This document shows, one piece after another, positions 46,492 to 55,570 of a stretch of DNA of 64,000 bases. The stretch is taken from positions 25,676-89,675 of the forward strand of contig JAOACE010000001.1 in NCBI GenBank assembly GCA_026418015.1, read 5' to 3'. The position numbers and the translations under genes are program-made. A model generated the notes under the pieces. That model was given only the letters and a program-made list of their open reading frames with translations. It did not search any database and had not been told where the DNA came from. Source of the DNA: Leptospiraceae bacterium (GTDB lineage Bacteria > Spirochaetota > Leptospiria > Leptospirales > Leptonemataceae). Positions within the stretch are counted from its first letter, which is position 1. Each line of letters starts with the position of its first letter.

Positions 46492-47340
46492 ATGGGTAAT
46501 GAATTGACTTATTTTAAATTTGTTTGTGAATTAATTGATGCTGGTATTTGGGCAAAAATGTCTCCTGCTGCAAGAACCTTATATCCTGTGCTTCTGAGGT
46601 TTTCGGATAGGAACTTTTCTCCTGTTTATCCCGGTTCAAAAAAACTGATGGAACTGACTGGTTTTAAGCAAAAATCAAGTCTTAGAAAAGCAAGAAATGA
46701 ACTGGTAGAATTGGGGCTTATTAGTATCACCTTGGGGAATGGTAGAAAAAATACCATTTACCATTTTCGGTTTGATTGGATAACCCCCAGAGGGACACAA
46801 AAATACCCCTCAGAGAGTAGAAATCCTACTACCACAGAGGGTAGCAATTCCACGCCCGTAGGAGACACGGGAGTTGCTGCACCAGGTTATTCTCCCATAC
46901 CACCATATAACCAGATACAAATATCTATCAACAATCACCCTGTACCAAGTACAAATTCAAATCATCAAGAAATGCAAAAAGATCCTTTTGAAGAGTTAAA
47001 AAAACAATTTGGGGAAAAAAGCGTACAATTAGCCATTTCCGAAGCTCAATTGGCAGATCTGCCTATCACCCCCGATACAATTTATAAAATTCTGACTGGT
47101 TCTATCAAACAACCCCAACCATCGGTGGAAGGTATATTTCGCGAACTCGAAAACAAAGTTTCGGAAAATAGCTTAAAATTAATCAAAAGCTCTTACATTC
47201 GCCAAGAGAATGATTTTTTTATCTTTTCCAATGACTTGCCTTTGTATTTAAAAAATATTCTTATCAAGATATCCGATAAGATTTTGTTTGAAAATATAAA
47301 CCATTCAGCAAATTTAGCTATAAGAGAAGGATGGAGGTAA
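46492..47340 (+). CDS. replication-initiator-like winged-helix protein
   Basis: A 282-residue protein. Residues of about 18-95 form a winged helix like those of plasmid and phage initiators: MSPAARTLYPVLLRFSD, then LMELTGFKQKSSLRKARNEL, and LGLISITLGNG with a wing. A Ser/Thr/Pro-rich linker (about 100-165) follows. The C-terminal 115 residues contain ENKVSENSLKLIKSSYI and DFFIFSNDLPLYLKNIL, resembling the N-terminal domain of DnaA. It follows parAB at 300 bp and has a structured, antisense-covered leader, a typical place for rep. AGAGGTGG lies six bases before the ATG. The assignment is by organisation and fold pattern, not by a unique motif. Confidence 0.65.
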   Translation: MGNELTYFKFVCELIDAGIWAKMSPAARTLYPVLLRFSDRNFSPVYPGSKKLMELTGFKQKSSLRKARNELVELGLISITLGNGRKNTIYHFRFDWITPRGTQKYPSESRNPTTTEGSNSTPVGDTGVAAPGYSPIPPYNQIQISINNHPVPSTNSNHQEMQKDPFEELKKQFGEKSVQLAISEAQLADLPITPDTIYKILTGSIKQPQPSVEGIFRELENKVSENSLKLIKSSYIRQENDFFIFSNDLPLYLKNILIKISDKILFENINHSANLAIREGWR

Positions 47341-47341
47341 A

Positions 47342-49870
47342 ATGAGCATTAAAATTTCGCATCCCTATGTCTACAGCTTTAAAGAAACTATTGGTGAGGG
47401 AGTAATCAAAATTTCTGATGAAGGATATTTAGAAGAATATATTTCTGCTAAAAAGGATACTCCAGAAATAGAAACATTAATCTTTGTTAGTAATGATATC
47501 ATACATTTTAATCAGATCAAAATTTCTGAGCATCCGGAACTTAGCCATCTTTCGCCAGATACATTTCGGTTTGAAATTTCGATCGATGGTAAAGTTTGGG
47601 AACCCATTCTAAAAGAAACTGCTTTTCGATTTCCTAAGGGTAGGGATCATGCATGGAATTTTTCTTTGATTGCAGCAAAATACATTAAATTTGTCTGTTA
47701 TAATCGTAATGCATTGAATCATCAATATCAGGTTGCTATTGGTAAAATCCAAATATGCATTTCGGGAATTGTCAATATTAAGGTTTCGAGTCAATTAGAC
47801 AGGTTGTGGGTAAAAGAAAATTTGATCGATACAAGAACAGAATATGGTTGGTCGAGCGCATTAAAAAAAGAAGATAAAAAAGAATTTATAGAAATTGATT
47901 TAGGTTCTGTAAATCGCGTAAATGAAATTCGAATGTTATCAAAAAACCAAAAAGAGACTTATTTTCCTACTTCGTTCTCTATTTCTTATAGTGATGATAA
48001 CATTACCTGGCATAACCTACTAGAAGAAAATGGATTTTTTGCAGAGCCAGGAACTTGGTATCGTTGGCGTTTTTATCCTTTAAATATTCGTTATTTAAGG
48101 ATCAATATAAAAGAAAATGCAAGAACCAAAGAAGGAAAATATATTTCCCAAATCATTGAATTAGAACTTTATGCAGAAGCAGATCCCTTAGAGAAAAAAA
48201 ATCTTCAAATTGGGTTGAGCGATATTCCTTATGCATCGGTTCTTCGTTCGGGAATTGTTCGCTTTGCTCTTGATGGCGAAGTAAAAGAAGGAGTGGCAGT
48301 ACAGGCAAACGATCGTCGCCTAAGGGATGCAACTACCGATTCGAAGGGCATAGTAGAATTAGCTTCTGATGGAGAAGATCGAGAAGGAGTGGTTGTCCAA
48401 GGAAACGATCGTCGATTGAAATATGCTTCAGAAGATTTACCAGGGATTGTTCGTTTTGCAAGAAACCGCGAAGAAAAACCTTTGTATGCTGTCCAAAGTA
48501 ATGATGATCGATTAAAGCCAGCGACGACTCAGAGCAAAGGAATAGTAGAGTTAGCAGAGGATGGAGAAGATAGGGAAGGAGTTGTGGTTCAAGGCAATGA
48601 TCGTCGGTTAAAAAAAGCAACAGAGCATTCCTATGGTATTGTAAAATTAGCAAAACTCGGAGAAGATTTACCTGGTGTTGTAGTTCAGGCAAATGATCCT
48701 CGATTAAGGGAAGGAACCACAGAGTTTAAAGGAATTGTACGCTTGGCTAAACATGGCGAGACAAATGATGACTGTGCAGTTCAAGGTAGTGATCCCAGAA
48801 TCAAACCAGCAACGACCCAGAGCAAAGGAATAGTAGAGTTAGCAGAAGATGGAGAAGATAGGGAAGGAGTTGTGGTTCAAGGCAATGATCGTCGGTTAAA
48901 AAAAGCAACAGAACATACTTATGGAATTGTAAGATTATGTCCCAAAGGAGAAGAAATTTCCGATGCAGTGGTGGTAGGCGATGATCCTCGCTTATCGGAT
49001 GCAAGAGTGCCCCTTCCACACGAACATAATTATGCACCCAAAGTCCATGATTTTAATAGCCATAGTGGTACCATCAAAATCGAAAGAAGTATGGGTAAAC
49101 CCTTCGATGAATGCTTGCCGCCTCCTTTTGATCATAGTCCTATTTATGGAGAAAATACTGGATCAGGCAGTGGAATTACAGGCAAAGGCAGGTTCCATGG
49201 TGTGATTGGATATGGAGAAAAACAGGGTGTATTAGGAATTTCCGAAAAAAATATTGGTATAGTGGGAAAATCCTTCCAGGGAATGGGAGGAGGATTTTTT
49301 TCCGAAAAAGGATTAGATCTATTGGTGGGTAGTTCCCTTAATACAAGTGATAATATCGATGATGTTTTATTTAAAAATGCTTTGGATAAATTATCTCTTT
49401 TGGTTAAAGGAAAGAGTTTTTTTCAGAATAGTATTTATTTCGATCAAAGTTATGAAAGTTGTATTGCTCTCTATATGCCAGTAAAAGAAAAAGAAAACTT
49501 TTTATCGGGAGATGTAGTGATTGCTTCTATAAAAGAAGGAAATGTACAACGATGTCATCATAAAAAAAGTAATAAAGTAATCGGAGTAGTAGTAGAAAAT
49601 GCAGCGATCATTCTGAATGCGGATTTAAAAAAAGAATGGGAACAAAAACCAATTTATGATTTAGTTCTAGTAGCCTTCTTTGGTATTGTCAATGTTCGAG
49701 TTTCTGCGGAAGTAAAAAAAGTCGAGATTGGAGATCTACTGATGTCTTCTTTTCAGTCGGGGTGTGCAGAAAAATACGAAGGAAGCTTTGAACCAGGAAC
49801 AATAATAGGTAAAGCATTGGGAGCAGTTAATCAAGGGATAAAAAAAATTCCCGTGCTTTTGACCTTTTAG
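47342..49870 (+). CDS. phage tail-fibre-like repeat protein with discoidin domains
   Basis: An 842-residue protein. Residues of about 40-145 and 160-280 are two discoidin (F5/8 type C)-like domains, the second with EIDLGSVNRVNEIRML and YRWRFYPLNIRYLRINI. Residues 304-559 are eight tandem 32-residue repeats, pattern GIV.LA..GE..EGVVVQ.NDRRL..AT, like phage tail-fibre collars. The transition NDPRLSDAR..PLPHEH-type (residues about 548-562) is a common tail-fibre junction. The C-terminal part (560-842) is Gly-rich then beta-rich, ending with VEIGDLLMSS and TIIGKALGAV, a tail-associated closing domain. There is no signal peptide. It starts one base after rep with GGAGGT overlapping the end of rep, so both are one operon. 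No other tail gene is present. Confidence 0.8.
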   Translation: MSIKISHPYVYSFKETIGEGVIKISDEGYLEEYISAKKDTPEIETLIFVSNDIIHFNQIKISEHPELSHLSPDTFRFEISIDGKVWEPILKETAFRFPKGRDHAWNFSLIAAKYIKFVCYNRNALNHQYQVAIGKIQICISGIVNIKVSSQLDRLWVKENLIDTRTEYGWSSALKKEDKKEFIEIDLGSVNRVNEIRMLSKNQKETYFPTSFSISYSDDNITWHNLLEENGFFAEPGTWYRWRFYPLNIRYLRINIKENARTKEGKYISQIIELELYAEADPLEKKNLQIGLSDIPYASVLRSGIVRFALDGEVKEGVAVQANDRRLRDATTDSKGIVELASDGEDREGVVVQGNDRRLKYASEDLPGIVRFARNREEKPLYAVQSNDDRLKPATTQSKGIVELAEDGEDREGVVVQGNDRRLKKATEHSYGIVKLAKLGEDLPGVVVQANDPRLREGTTEFKGIVRLAKHGETNDDCAVQGSDPRIKPATTQSKGIVELAEDGEDREGVVVQGNDRRLKKATEHTYGIVRLCPKGEEISDAVVVGDDPRLSDARVPLPHEHNYAPKVHDFNSHSGTIKIERSMGKPFDECLPPPFDHSPIYGENTGSGSGITGKGRFHGVIGYGEKQGVLGISEKNIGIVGKSFQGMGGGFFSEKGLDLLVGSSLNTSDNIDDVLFKNALDKLSLLVKGKSFFQNSIYFDQSYESCIALYMPVKEKENFLSGDVVIASIKEGNVQRCHHKKSNKVIGVVVENAAIILNADLKKEWEQKPIYDLVLVAFFGIVNVRVSAEVKKVEIGDLLMSSFQSGCAEKYEGSFEPGTIIGKALGAVNQGIKKIPVLLTF
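48251..49018 (+). repeat. eight tandem 96-bp repeats inside the tail-fibre-like gene
   Basis: Eight exact-length 96-bp units in frame. Units 4 (from 48539) and 7 (from 48827) are almost identical in DNA and differ at one of 32 residues; the similarity extends into the ends of units 3 and 6. This marks a recent duplication of a three-unit block. Others have diverged in DNA but keep the protein pattern. Confidence 0.9.
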
Positions 49871-50898
49871 TCTTCTAGTTCTAACAATTTATGGTATAGC
49901 AGATCAATCTTTTTGATTAGGTTAAGAATTTCGTCATATCCTTGATCCTTTCGTATAAAGGATAAGTCGATATGAGGAATTTCTTCTCCGCTAAGACGAA
50001 GATCCAAAACGATGTTTGCTTTTTCTATGGGTAGAAAAACATAAGTTTTGTAATAATATCTTAGTAAAATTGATAACACTGCTGTTATAATAAACGATGT
50101 AGTAAGATAGATGATCTCTAAATAGTTTTTGTTTTTGTATAGGTCGATAAAACTAACAAAGATCCCTTCGGATGGATCTTTTCCTTGAACATAAGCAAAG
50201 TGTATGTTGGGTATAAGATAATTTTGAACAAAGCTTTTGTCGAAATAATAGATTTCGTAATATTTTCCTTGTTGGTTTTGTTCAATTTTTAAGATCCACC
50301 CGGGGACTTGTTTATACAGTTCTTGTAGGGGATAAGATTTCGTTAGATTCTGAACTTGGATTAATCGATTTTCTTTTTCTTTTGTTAGATATTCTGTGTA
50401 TAAATAACTAGTAAAGATTCCACCAGAAAAGAGAAAAAAAATGATGCTAAGTCCTACGGTATTCATCATTTTATTAAAAAAAATTGGGTAATGTTCTCTT
50501 AAATAAAAGGTTTTTTCTTCGATAAGAATTTGTATGATGGGAATCAGTCTTAAAAAAATTGTTCCCTTAAAATAAATGGCTCCTGTAAGATCGTAAAATT
50601 GATGGTAGTAAAAAATAATCAGAATCCAAGAAGGTAAAACAGAAACAATTTCTATCATCCAATAGGTTTTAAAGAGAGGATTTAAAGTGATGAATCTTAA
50701 AAACGAGATGATAGTCATATAAATTAAGATGATGATATAAATAAATTTATAGAGTTCTAATTCAAAGATAGGAAGAAAGGTAATCGAAGTATAAAGGATC
50801 AAATAAATTTGGATTAATGCTACAAATAACGAAATTACTAATAATAGATTACTGGAATGAATTTCTTTTAATTTTTGATAAAAAGAAAGAATTCTCAT
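49867..50898 (-). CDS. membrane protein with voltage-sensor-like helices and HAMP-like tail
   Basis: A 343-residue protein with about six transmembrane helices: four in the first 160 residues (for example IYIIILIYMTIISFLRFI, then GTIFLRLIPIIQIL with an Arg), a fifth at about 148-170, an extracytoplasmic loop (170-255), and a sixth at about 260-280. The first four resemble an ion-channel or voltage-sensor bundle. The cytoplasmic tail (TYVFLPIEKANIVLDLRL) looks HAMP-like, but no output domain follows. The gene ends four bases inside the convergent tail-fibre-like gene. Function unknown; a sensor is likely. Confidence 0.6.
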   Translation of the reverse strand: MRILSFYQKLKEIHSSNLLLVISLFVALIQIYLILYTSITFLPIFELELYKFIYIIILIYMTIISFLRFITLNPLFKTYWMIEIVSVLPSWILIIFYYHQFYDLTGAIYFKGTIFLRLIPIIQILIEEKTFYLREHYPIFFNKMMNTVGLSIIFFLFSGGIFTSYLYTEYLTKEKENRLIQVQNLTKSYPLQELYKQVPGWILKIEQNQQGKYYEIYYFDKSFVQNYLIPNIHFAYVQGKDPSEGIFVSFIDLYKNKNYLEIIYLTTSFIITAVLSILLRYYYKTYVFLPIEKANIVLDLRLSGEEIPHIDLSFIRKDQGYDEILNLIKKIDLLYHKLLELED

Positions 50899-50983
50899 TG
50901 ATTCTTTTATCGGAAGGAATTGCTATATTCTCATAAAATTTAATTTACGAATTATAATTATTGTAAAAAGTGTAAACAATTAT

Positions 50984-51877
50984 ATGGAAAAAATTATCAA
51001 CATTCTAAAAAGAAAAAAACCTACCTTTTCTTTTGAATTTTTTCCCCCTAAATCTACTGAGGGAGAATCAAAATTAGAAGAATCTATCTTAAAATTATTA
51101 CCACTAAAACCTGATTTTGTCTCTGTTACTTATGGTGCAGGTGGATCCACTCGTACAAAAACTGATGAATGGGTAAGAAAGATTCAAAACCAATATCATT
51201 TAACATCGATGGCTCATTTAACTTGTGTAGGCTCTACGAAGGAACATATAAAATACATCTTAGAAGAACATAAGTCTCATAACATAAAAAACATTATGGC
51301 TTTAAGAGGAGATCCCCCAAAAGATAAAGAGTTTTTCGTTCCCGAAAAAGATGGGTTTCGGTATGCAAGCGAATTGATATCGTTTATAAGAAATCAATTT
51401 TCCAACGATTTTTCTGTTGGTGCAGCCTGCTATCCAGAAAAACATCCCGAAGCAAAAACCTTAGAAGAAGATATAGAACATTTAAAAATAAAAGTAGAAA
51501 GTGGAGCAGACTTTCTTATTACTCAACTATTCTTCGATAACGATAAATTTTTTTACTTTCGGGACCTACTTGTAAAAAAGGGAATCGAAGTGCCTGTTAT
51601 CGCGGGAATCATGCCAATAACCGCTTATAAACAAATCGAACGGTTTACTCAAATGACTCAGTGCTATATACCCGAAGATTTACGAAATAAGATGTATCGA
51701 TATCAATATGACGAAAAAGAGCTTTTAAAAATCAGCTTAGAGTATTCGATAAAACAATGCGAAGATTTATTAAGAAATCAGGTTGATGGAATACACTTTT
51801 ATACTTTAAATCAAAGCAATGCAACTTTTCTTATTTTGAGTGAATTGTTTAAAATTTTTCCTATAACGATATTATAA
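50984..51877 (+). CDS. metF: methylenetetrahydrofolate reductase
   Basis: A 297-residue FAD-dependent TIM-barrel enzyme that reduces 5,10-methylene-THF to 5-methyl-THF for methionine synthesis. Characteristic parts are FSFEFFPPKSTEGE (about residues 15-28), VSVTYGAGGSTR (about 47-58), HLTCVGST, NIMALRGDPP (about 98-107), VGAACYPEKHPEA (about 145-157) and DFLITQLFFDND (about 176-187). Length matches MetF. It precedes the phosphatase gene by 14 bases. Confidence 0.95.
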   Translation: MEKIINILKRKKPTFSFEFFPPKSTEGESKLEESILKLLPLKPDFVSVTYGAGGSTRTKTDEWVRKIQNQYHLTSMAHLTCVGSTKEHIKYILEEHKSHNIKNIMALRGDPPKDKEFFVPEKDGFRYASELISFIRNQFSNDFSVGAACYPEKHPEAKTLEEDIEHLKIKVESGADFLITQLFFDNDKFFYFRDLLVKKGIEVPVIAGIMPITAYKQIERFTQMTQCYIPEDLRNKMYRYQYDEKELLKISLEYSIKQCEDLLRNQVDGIHFYTLNQSNATFLILSELFKIFPITIL

Positions 51878-51891
51878 CTGGAATTATCCTT

Positions 51892-53655
51892 ATGGAAGTA
51901 AAAGAACAAAAAAAAGAGTATTTAACCCTTAGTCAGATTAGTGATATTGTATTTCGCATCAATTCGGAACAAGATTTGGAAAGTTTACTTACTATCATCA
52001 TGGATACGGCAAGAAGTTTGTTAAAAACCCAAGGTGCTTCTTTGTTGTTGTATGATGAAGAAACAGGCGATTTAGTATTCGATATTGCAAGAGGCGACAG
52101 AAGTAATATATTAGCAAGCAAGAGAGTTCCCAAAGGTCAAGGAATTGCAGGGGAATGTGCAAGAACAAAAAAACCCATCATTGTAAACGATGCACAAAAC
52201 GATCCGCGATTACTACGCGTTATCGATCAAACCAGTGGATTTGTAACAAAAAAGCTTATTGCTGTTCCTATGCTTGCAAGAGATAAGTTGATTGGTGTAT
52301 TAGAAGCTGTAAACACATTAGATGGAAGAGATTTTAACCAAAAGGATGTAAAGCTTCTGATGTTTTTGTCGGGAATGGCTGGTATTGCAATCCACAACCG
52401 AAGACTTTACGATGAATTAAAAAATCGCGTAGAAGAGTTAAACTGTATCTACGAAATATCACAAAATATCTATCAGTATGATCATATCGATCAATTGCTT
52501 GATGGAATCTTGCAAGCTATTTCTCAGGTATTAGAAGTGGAGCGTCTTTCGATTATCTTAAAAGAAGGTAAATCGGACTTTTATGTAAAGAAGACCTTAG
52601 GCTTTACGTTAGAAGAAAAAGATATTCGTATTGATCCAGAAAAAGGGGTAAGTTCGATTGTTTTAAAATCCGGAGAACCTTTATTAGTACGGGATATGGT
52701 GAAAGATTTGGGGTTATCGCAAGAGAATGTAGTGCGATATAGAACAAAGTCGTTTATTTCTGTTCCCATAAAAAAAGATCAGGAGGTGATCGGAATTTTG
52801 AATGTAGCAGACAAAAAGAATGGAATGCCCTTTGATCAGTTTGAGTTAAAAGTACTCCAAACAGTTGCAAGTCAGTTATCGTCGGCTTACCAAAGAATAG
52901 AAGCAAGAAAAAGAGAATTCGAGATAAAAATTTATAAAAAAGATTTAGAAACTGCGGCAGAAATACAAAGAAATTCGCTTCCAGATATACCATCAGAAAT
53001 TGCAGGAATGGAAATTGCTGCTGGTTATAGAGCATGTAGGGATGTTGGTGGGGATTTTTACGACTTTCACTATCATAGCGATAACATGATTTCTTTGGTA
53101 ATTGCAGATGTATCGGGAAAAGGAGTTCCTGCTGCTCTTTTTATGGAATATTCGAAAACTTTGCTGGGAAGTTTTATTCCGCGATTTTTACATCCAGTTA
53201 AAACACTGCAAGAAGTAAACGAAGAGTTGATCAGAAATTCGCGAATGGGTTTATTTGTTACTGTGATGCTCATCCAAATAGAACGAGATTTAAGAAGAAT
53301 TCGCGTTGCATCGGCAGGGCATAATCATCAAATTTTGTTTCGTCGTTCCATAAAGCAAATCGAACTACTTTCTGCTAAAGGACCACCTTTGGGGGCAATT
53401 CCCGATGCAGAATACAAAGAAAAGATCTATCATTACGAACCGGGGGATCTTTTAGTTCTATACACAGATGGTATAACAGAAGCTTACAAAGAAAACTATG
53501 TTCAGTATGGAGAAGATCGATTATTCGAAATGATTCAGAAAAATTACGAAAAAAAACCCAAAGAATTAGTTCGATTGATTTTCGATGATGTGCAAAACTT
53601 TATCAATGGTTTCGAAATGATGGACGATGCTACTTTAATGATTGTTCGTTTGTAA
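51892..53655 (+). CDS. GAF-GAF-SpoIIE (PP2C-type) phosphatase
   Basis: A 587-residue signalling protein. Two GAF domains occupy about residues 20-170 and 185-330 (for example TQGASLLLYDEETGDLVF with RVPKGQGIAGECA in the first). A short coiled helix follows. The SpoIIE/PP2C domain spans about 350-585 with RDVGGDFYDF (about 386-395), VIADVSGKGVPAALFM (about 409-424) and LYTDGITEA (about 525-533), in which the Asp residues bind metal. It likely dephosphorylates an anti-sigma antagonist in response to a ligand sensed by the GAF domains. No partner-switching genes lie next to it. Confidence 0.92.
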   Translation: MEVKEQKKEYLTLSQISDIVFRINSEQDLESLLTIIMDTARSLLKTQGASLLLYDEETGDLVFDIARGDRSNILASKRVPKGQGIAGECARTKKPIIVNDAQNDPRLLRVIDQTSGFVTKKLIAVPMLARDKLIGVLEAVNTLDGRDFNQKDVKLLMFLSGMAGIAIHNRRLYDELKNRVEELNCIYEISQNIYQYDHIDQLLDGILQAISQVLEVERLSIILKEGKSDFYVKKTLGFTLEEKDIRIDPEKGVSSIVLKSGEPLLVRDMVKDLGLSQENVVRYRTKSFISVPIKKDQEVIGILNVADKKNGMPFDQFELKVLQTVASQLSSAYQRIEARKREFEIKIYKKDLETAAEIQRNSLPDIPSEIAGMEIAAGYRACRDVGGDFYDFHYHSDNMISLVIADVSGKGVPAALFMEYSKTLLGSFIPRFLHPVKTLQEVNEELIRNSRMGLFVTVMLIQIERDLRRIRVASAGHNHQILFRRSIKQIELLSAKGPPLGAIPDAEYKEKIYHYEPGDLLVLYTDGITEAYKENYVQYGEDRLFEMIQKNYEKKPKELVRLIFDDVQNFINGFEMMDDATLMIVRL

Positions 53656-53716
53656 ATTTATTTTTTCTTAAAATTTGCTTGATAATTCTTTACCAAAAAA
53701 TAATCTAACAAGTATT

Positions 53717-54025
53717 ATGAAAAAAATTCTTTTTATTTTTTTACTCTTATCGATTTCTTGTGCTTCTAAACCAAAACCTACTAGTCCACCACAAGAAAAA
53801 CCGAATCAAATCCAGAAAAAAACAGGAGATCGAATTGATTGTAATTATTTTTGGCCAGCAAGACAGGTACATGTTTGTATTAAAGAAATGCCTATAGAGG
53901 AATGCGAATTCTTGTTTTCTACTGCTCAGTTTATTCGAGAAGATTCCTGTTATTGCGATTCTGCACAAAGAGAGAAAAATCCAGTAAAAACTGCTCAATA
54001 CATTCAATACGATTGTAAACATTAA
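53717..54025 (+). CDS. small Cys-containing lipoprotein
   Basis: A 102-residue protein with a lipoprotein signal (lipobox LLSISC, Cys15). A Pro/Lys/Gln linker follows, then a domain with six cysteines (DCNYFW, VHVC, EECEF, DSCYCD and YDC). The ATG is at 53717; a longer frame upstream lacks a signal sequence. It precedes the MORN lipoprotein gene by 11 bases. Unknown function. Confidence 0.65.
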   Translation: MKKILFIFLLLSISCASKPKPTSPPQEKPNQIQKKTGDRIDCNYFWPARQVHVCIKEMPIEECEFLFSTAQFIREDSCYCDSAQREKNPVKTAQYIQYDCKH

Positions 54026-54036
54026 GGAGTATCCCT

Positions 54037-55353
54037 ATGAAAAAAATTTTATTTTATTTTTTTACTATTTTTGCTATTGTTTTTTGGGGTTGTAAAACAA
54101 CCGATCCCACCAAACCACAGCCGGGTAGAAAAGTAGCAATTTCTTGCGAAAACAACCAAACCATTCGTTATCATTATGATCCCAGTTCTGGAACTATCAC
54201 AGAAAAAGGACCTGTTTTACTGCCAAAGGATATGACCTGTTCCAAGGCACAAAGCCTCGACGAAAAAGAAATTTTAAAATTTAAAGCAGATGGCTTATGG
54301 CAGATGTTTTACAAAGAAACCAATAAATTGTTAGGCGAAGGTTTGTATAAAAATGGTAAAAGAGAAGGCGAATGGAAATTTTATGATGCCAACGGAAATC
54401 TAACAAAGATCACGATTTATAAAAATGGGCAAAAAGATGGTCCCGAATATGGATACTTCGCTGGAACTAAGATTCTTTCTTACGAAGGACAAAATAAAGA
54501 AGGTAAGAAGACAGGTTTGTGGAAGTATTATTCAGATAAAGAACATCAATGTATTTCCCAAGGTAATTATGTAGATGATATGAAAGAAGGAGAATGGGTA
54601 GAATGTAGCGAAGATCCTAACACAAAAAAATGGTATGTTTCTTTTAAAGGGAAATATTTTAAGGATTTGAAAGATGGTCCCGTCGAAAACTATTATCCTG
54701 ATAAACAATTGTCTTCGAAAGGAAGTTATCGAGCAGATCTCAAATGCAAAGAAAATCCACCTCCCGAAGGAGAAAAAGCCTGCGAAAAAAAGTTCGGCAA
54801 ATGGGTGTTTTTTTTTCCCAATGGCAATGTATTAGAAGAAGGAAACTACGATCCCAATACTGGTCGTAGGACCGGTCTATGGAAAGAATACTATCAATCC
54901 GGACAATTAAGAGGGCAGGGAAATCGCGAACATACAAAAATAGGACTTTGGACCTTTTATAATAAAGATCAAACTATTTTGGGGCAGTTTGAATTTAAAG
55001 GAAATGATTTTATGGCAAGTTATTGTGTCGAATTCGAAAACAATAAAAAAATTGCCGAAGGTCCCTGCACAGCCAAAATGATCAAATACGAAGCAGAACA
55101 AGATAGTTTAAAAATCACCGCGGGGATGAAGCAAGGCAAATGGAAAGGGTATTATTCTAACGGAAAGTTGGCTTGGGAAGGTGAATTACTAATGGGAAAA
55201 AGAAATGGCCATTGGAAATTGTACGACGAAGCAGGCAATCTTGTAGGAGAAGGTGACTATAACATGGATAAAAAGACTGGCTTTTGGAAAGAACTTGTCG
55301 ATGGAAAGCTTGTAACAAGAGAATACGATGCCTTTGGAAGGTTAAAGAATTAA
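54037..55353 (+). CDS. MORN-repeat lipoprotein
   Basis: A 438-residue lipoprotein (lipobox VFWGC, Cys19). From about residue 95 to the end it consists of about a dozen MORN-type beta-hairpin repeats, for example GLYKNGKREGEWKFYDANGN, YFAGTKIL, GKKTGLWKYYSD, GQLRGQGN and MGKRNGHWKLYDEAGNLVGE. It may bind lipids or proteins at the cell surface. AAGGAG lies ten bases before the ATG. Downstream DNA (55.35-55.55 kb) holds only a short unassignable fragment, then the WD40-caspase pseudogene. Confidence 0.85.
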   Translation: MKKILFYFFTIFAIVFWGCKTTDPTKPQPGRKVAISCENNQTIRYHYDPSSGTITEKGPVLLPKDMTCSKAQSLDEKEILKFKADGLWQMFYKETNKLLGEGLYKNGKREGEWKFYDANGNLTKITIYKNGQKDGPEYGYFAGTKILSYEGQNKEGKKTGLWKYYSDKEHQCISQGNYVDDMKEGEWVECSEDPNTKKWYVSFKGKYFKDLKDGPVENYYPDKQLSSKGSYRADLKCKENPPPEGEKACEKKFGKWVFFFPNGNVLEEGNYDPNTGRRTGLWKEYYQSGQLRGQGNREHTKIGLWTFYNKDQTILGQFEFKGNDFMASYCVEFENNKKIAEGPCTAKMIKYEAEQDSLKITAGMKQGKWKGYYSNGKLAWEGELLMGKRNGHWKLYDEAGNLVGEGDYNMDKKTGFWKELVDGKLVTREYDAFGRLKN

Positions 55354-55570
55354 AGAATTTTTTACAAGCAATATCCGACGGCGGCGCCGACGGGACAAGC
55401 ATTTCAGATAGGGAAGGTAGAACGAAGGCAGTAAGAGATGTGGTTCAGCATATTTACGAACCTACCTCGAAGTATATTATCAAGAAGCTGTATAGAAAAT
55501 ATCTACGCACTTAAATAGATAAAACAAAAAAGTCATAGCTATCAGTATAATGAAAAAAGGGAGGAAAAGA

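Noticed and set aside
48251..49018. Regularly spaced repeats that could look like a CRISPR array
   Set aside because: Units are 96 bp with no spacer, in frame and coding within a longer protein; there are no cas genes.
44598..49870. Complete prophage
   Set aside because: Only partition, initiator and fibre-like genes are present. There is no integrase, capsid, portal, terminase or lysis gene, and both flanks are ordinary bacterial genes.
50899..50983. SAM riboswitch before metF
   Set aside because: The gap is only 85 bp, AT-rich, and lacks the conserved helices and core bases.
55355..55514. Short open frame after the MORN gene, containing an unusually GC-rich SDGGADGTS stretch
   Set aside because: It has no convincing start, overlaps the end of the MORN gene in another frame and matches no family I recognise. 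Possibly a further gene remnant.
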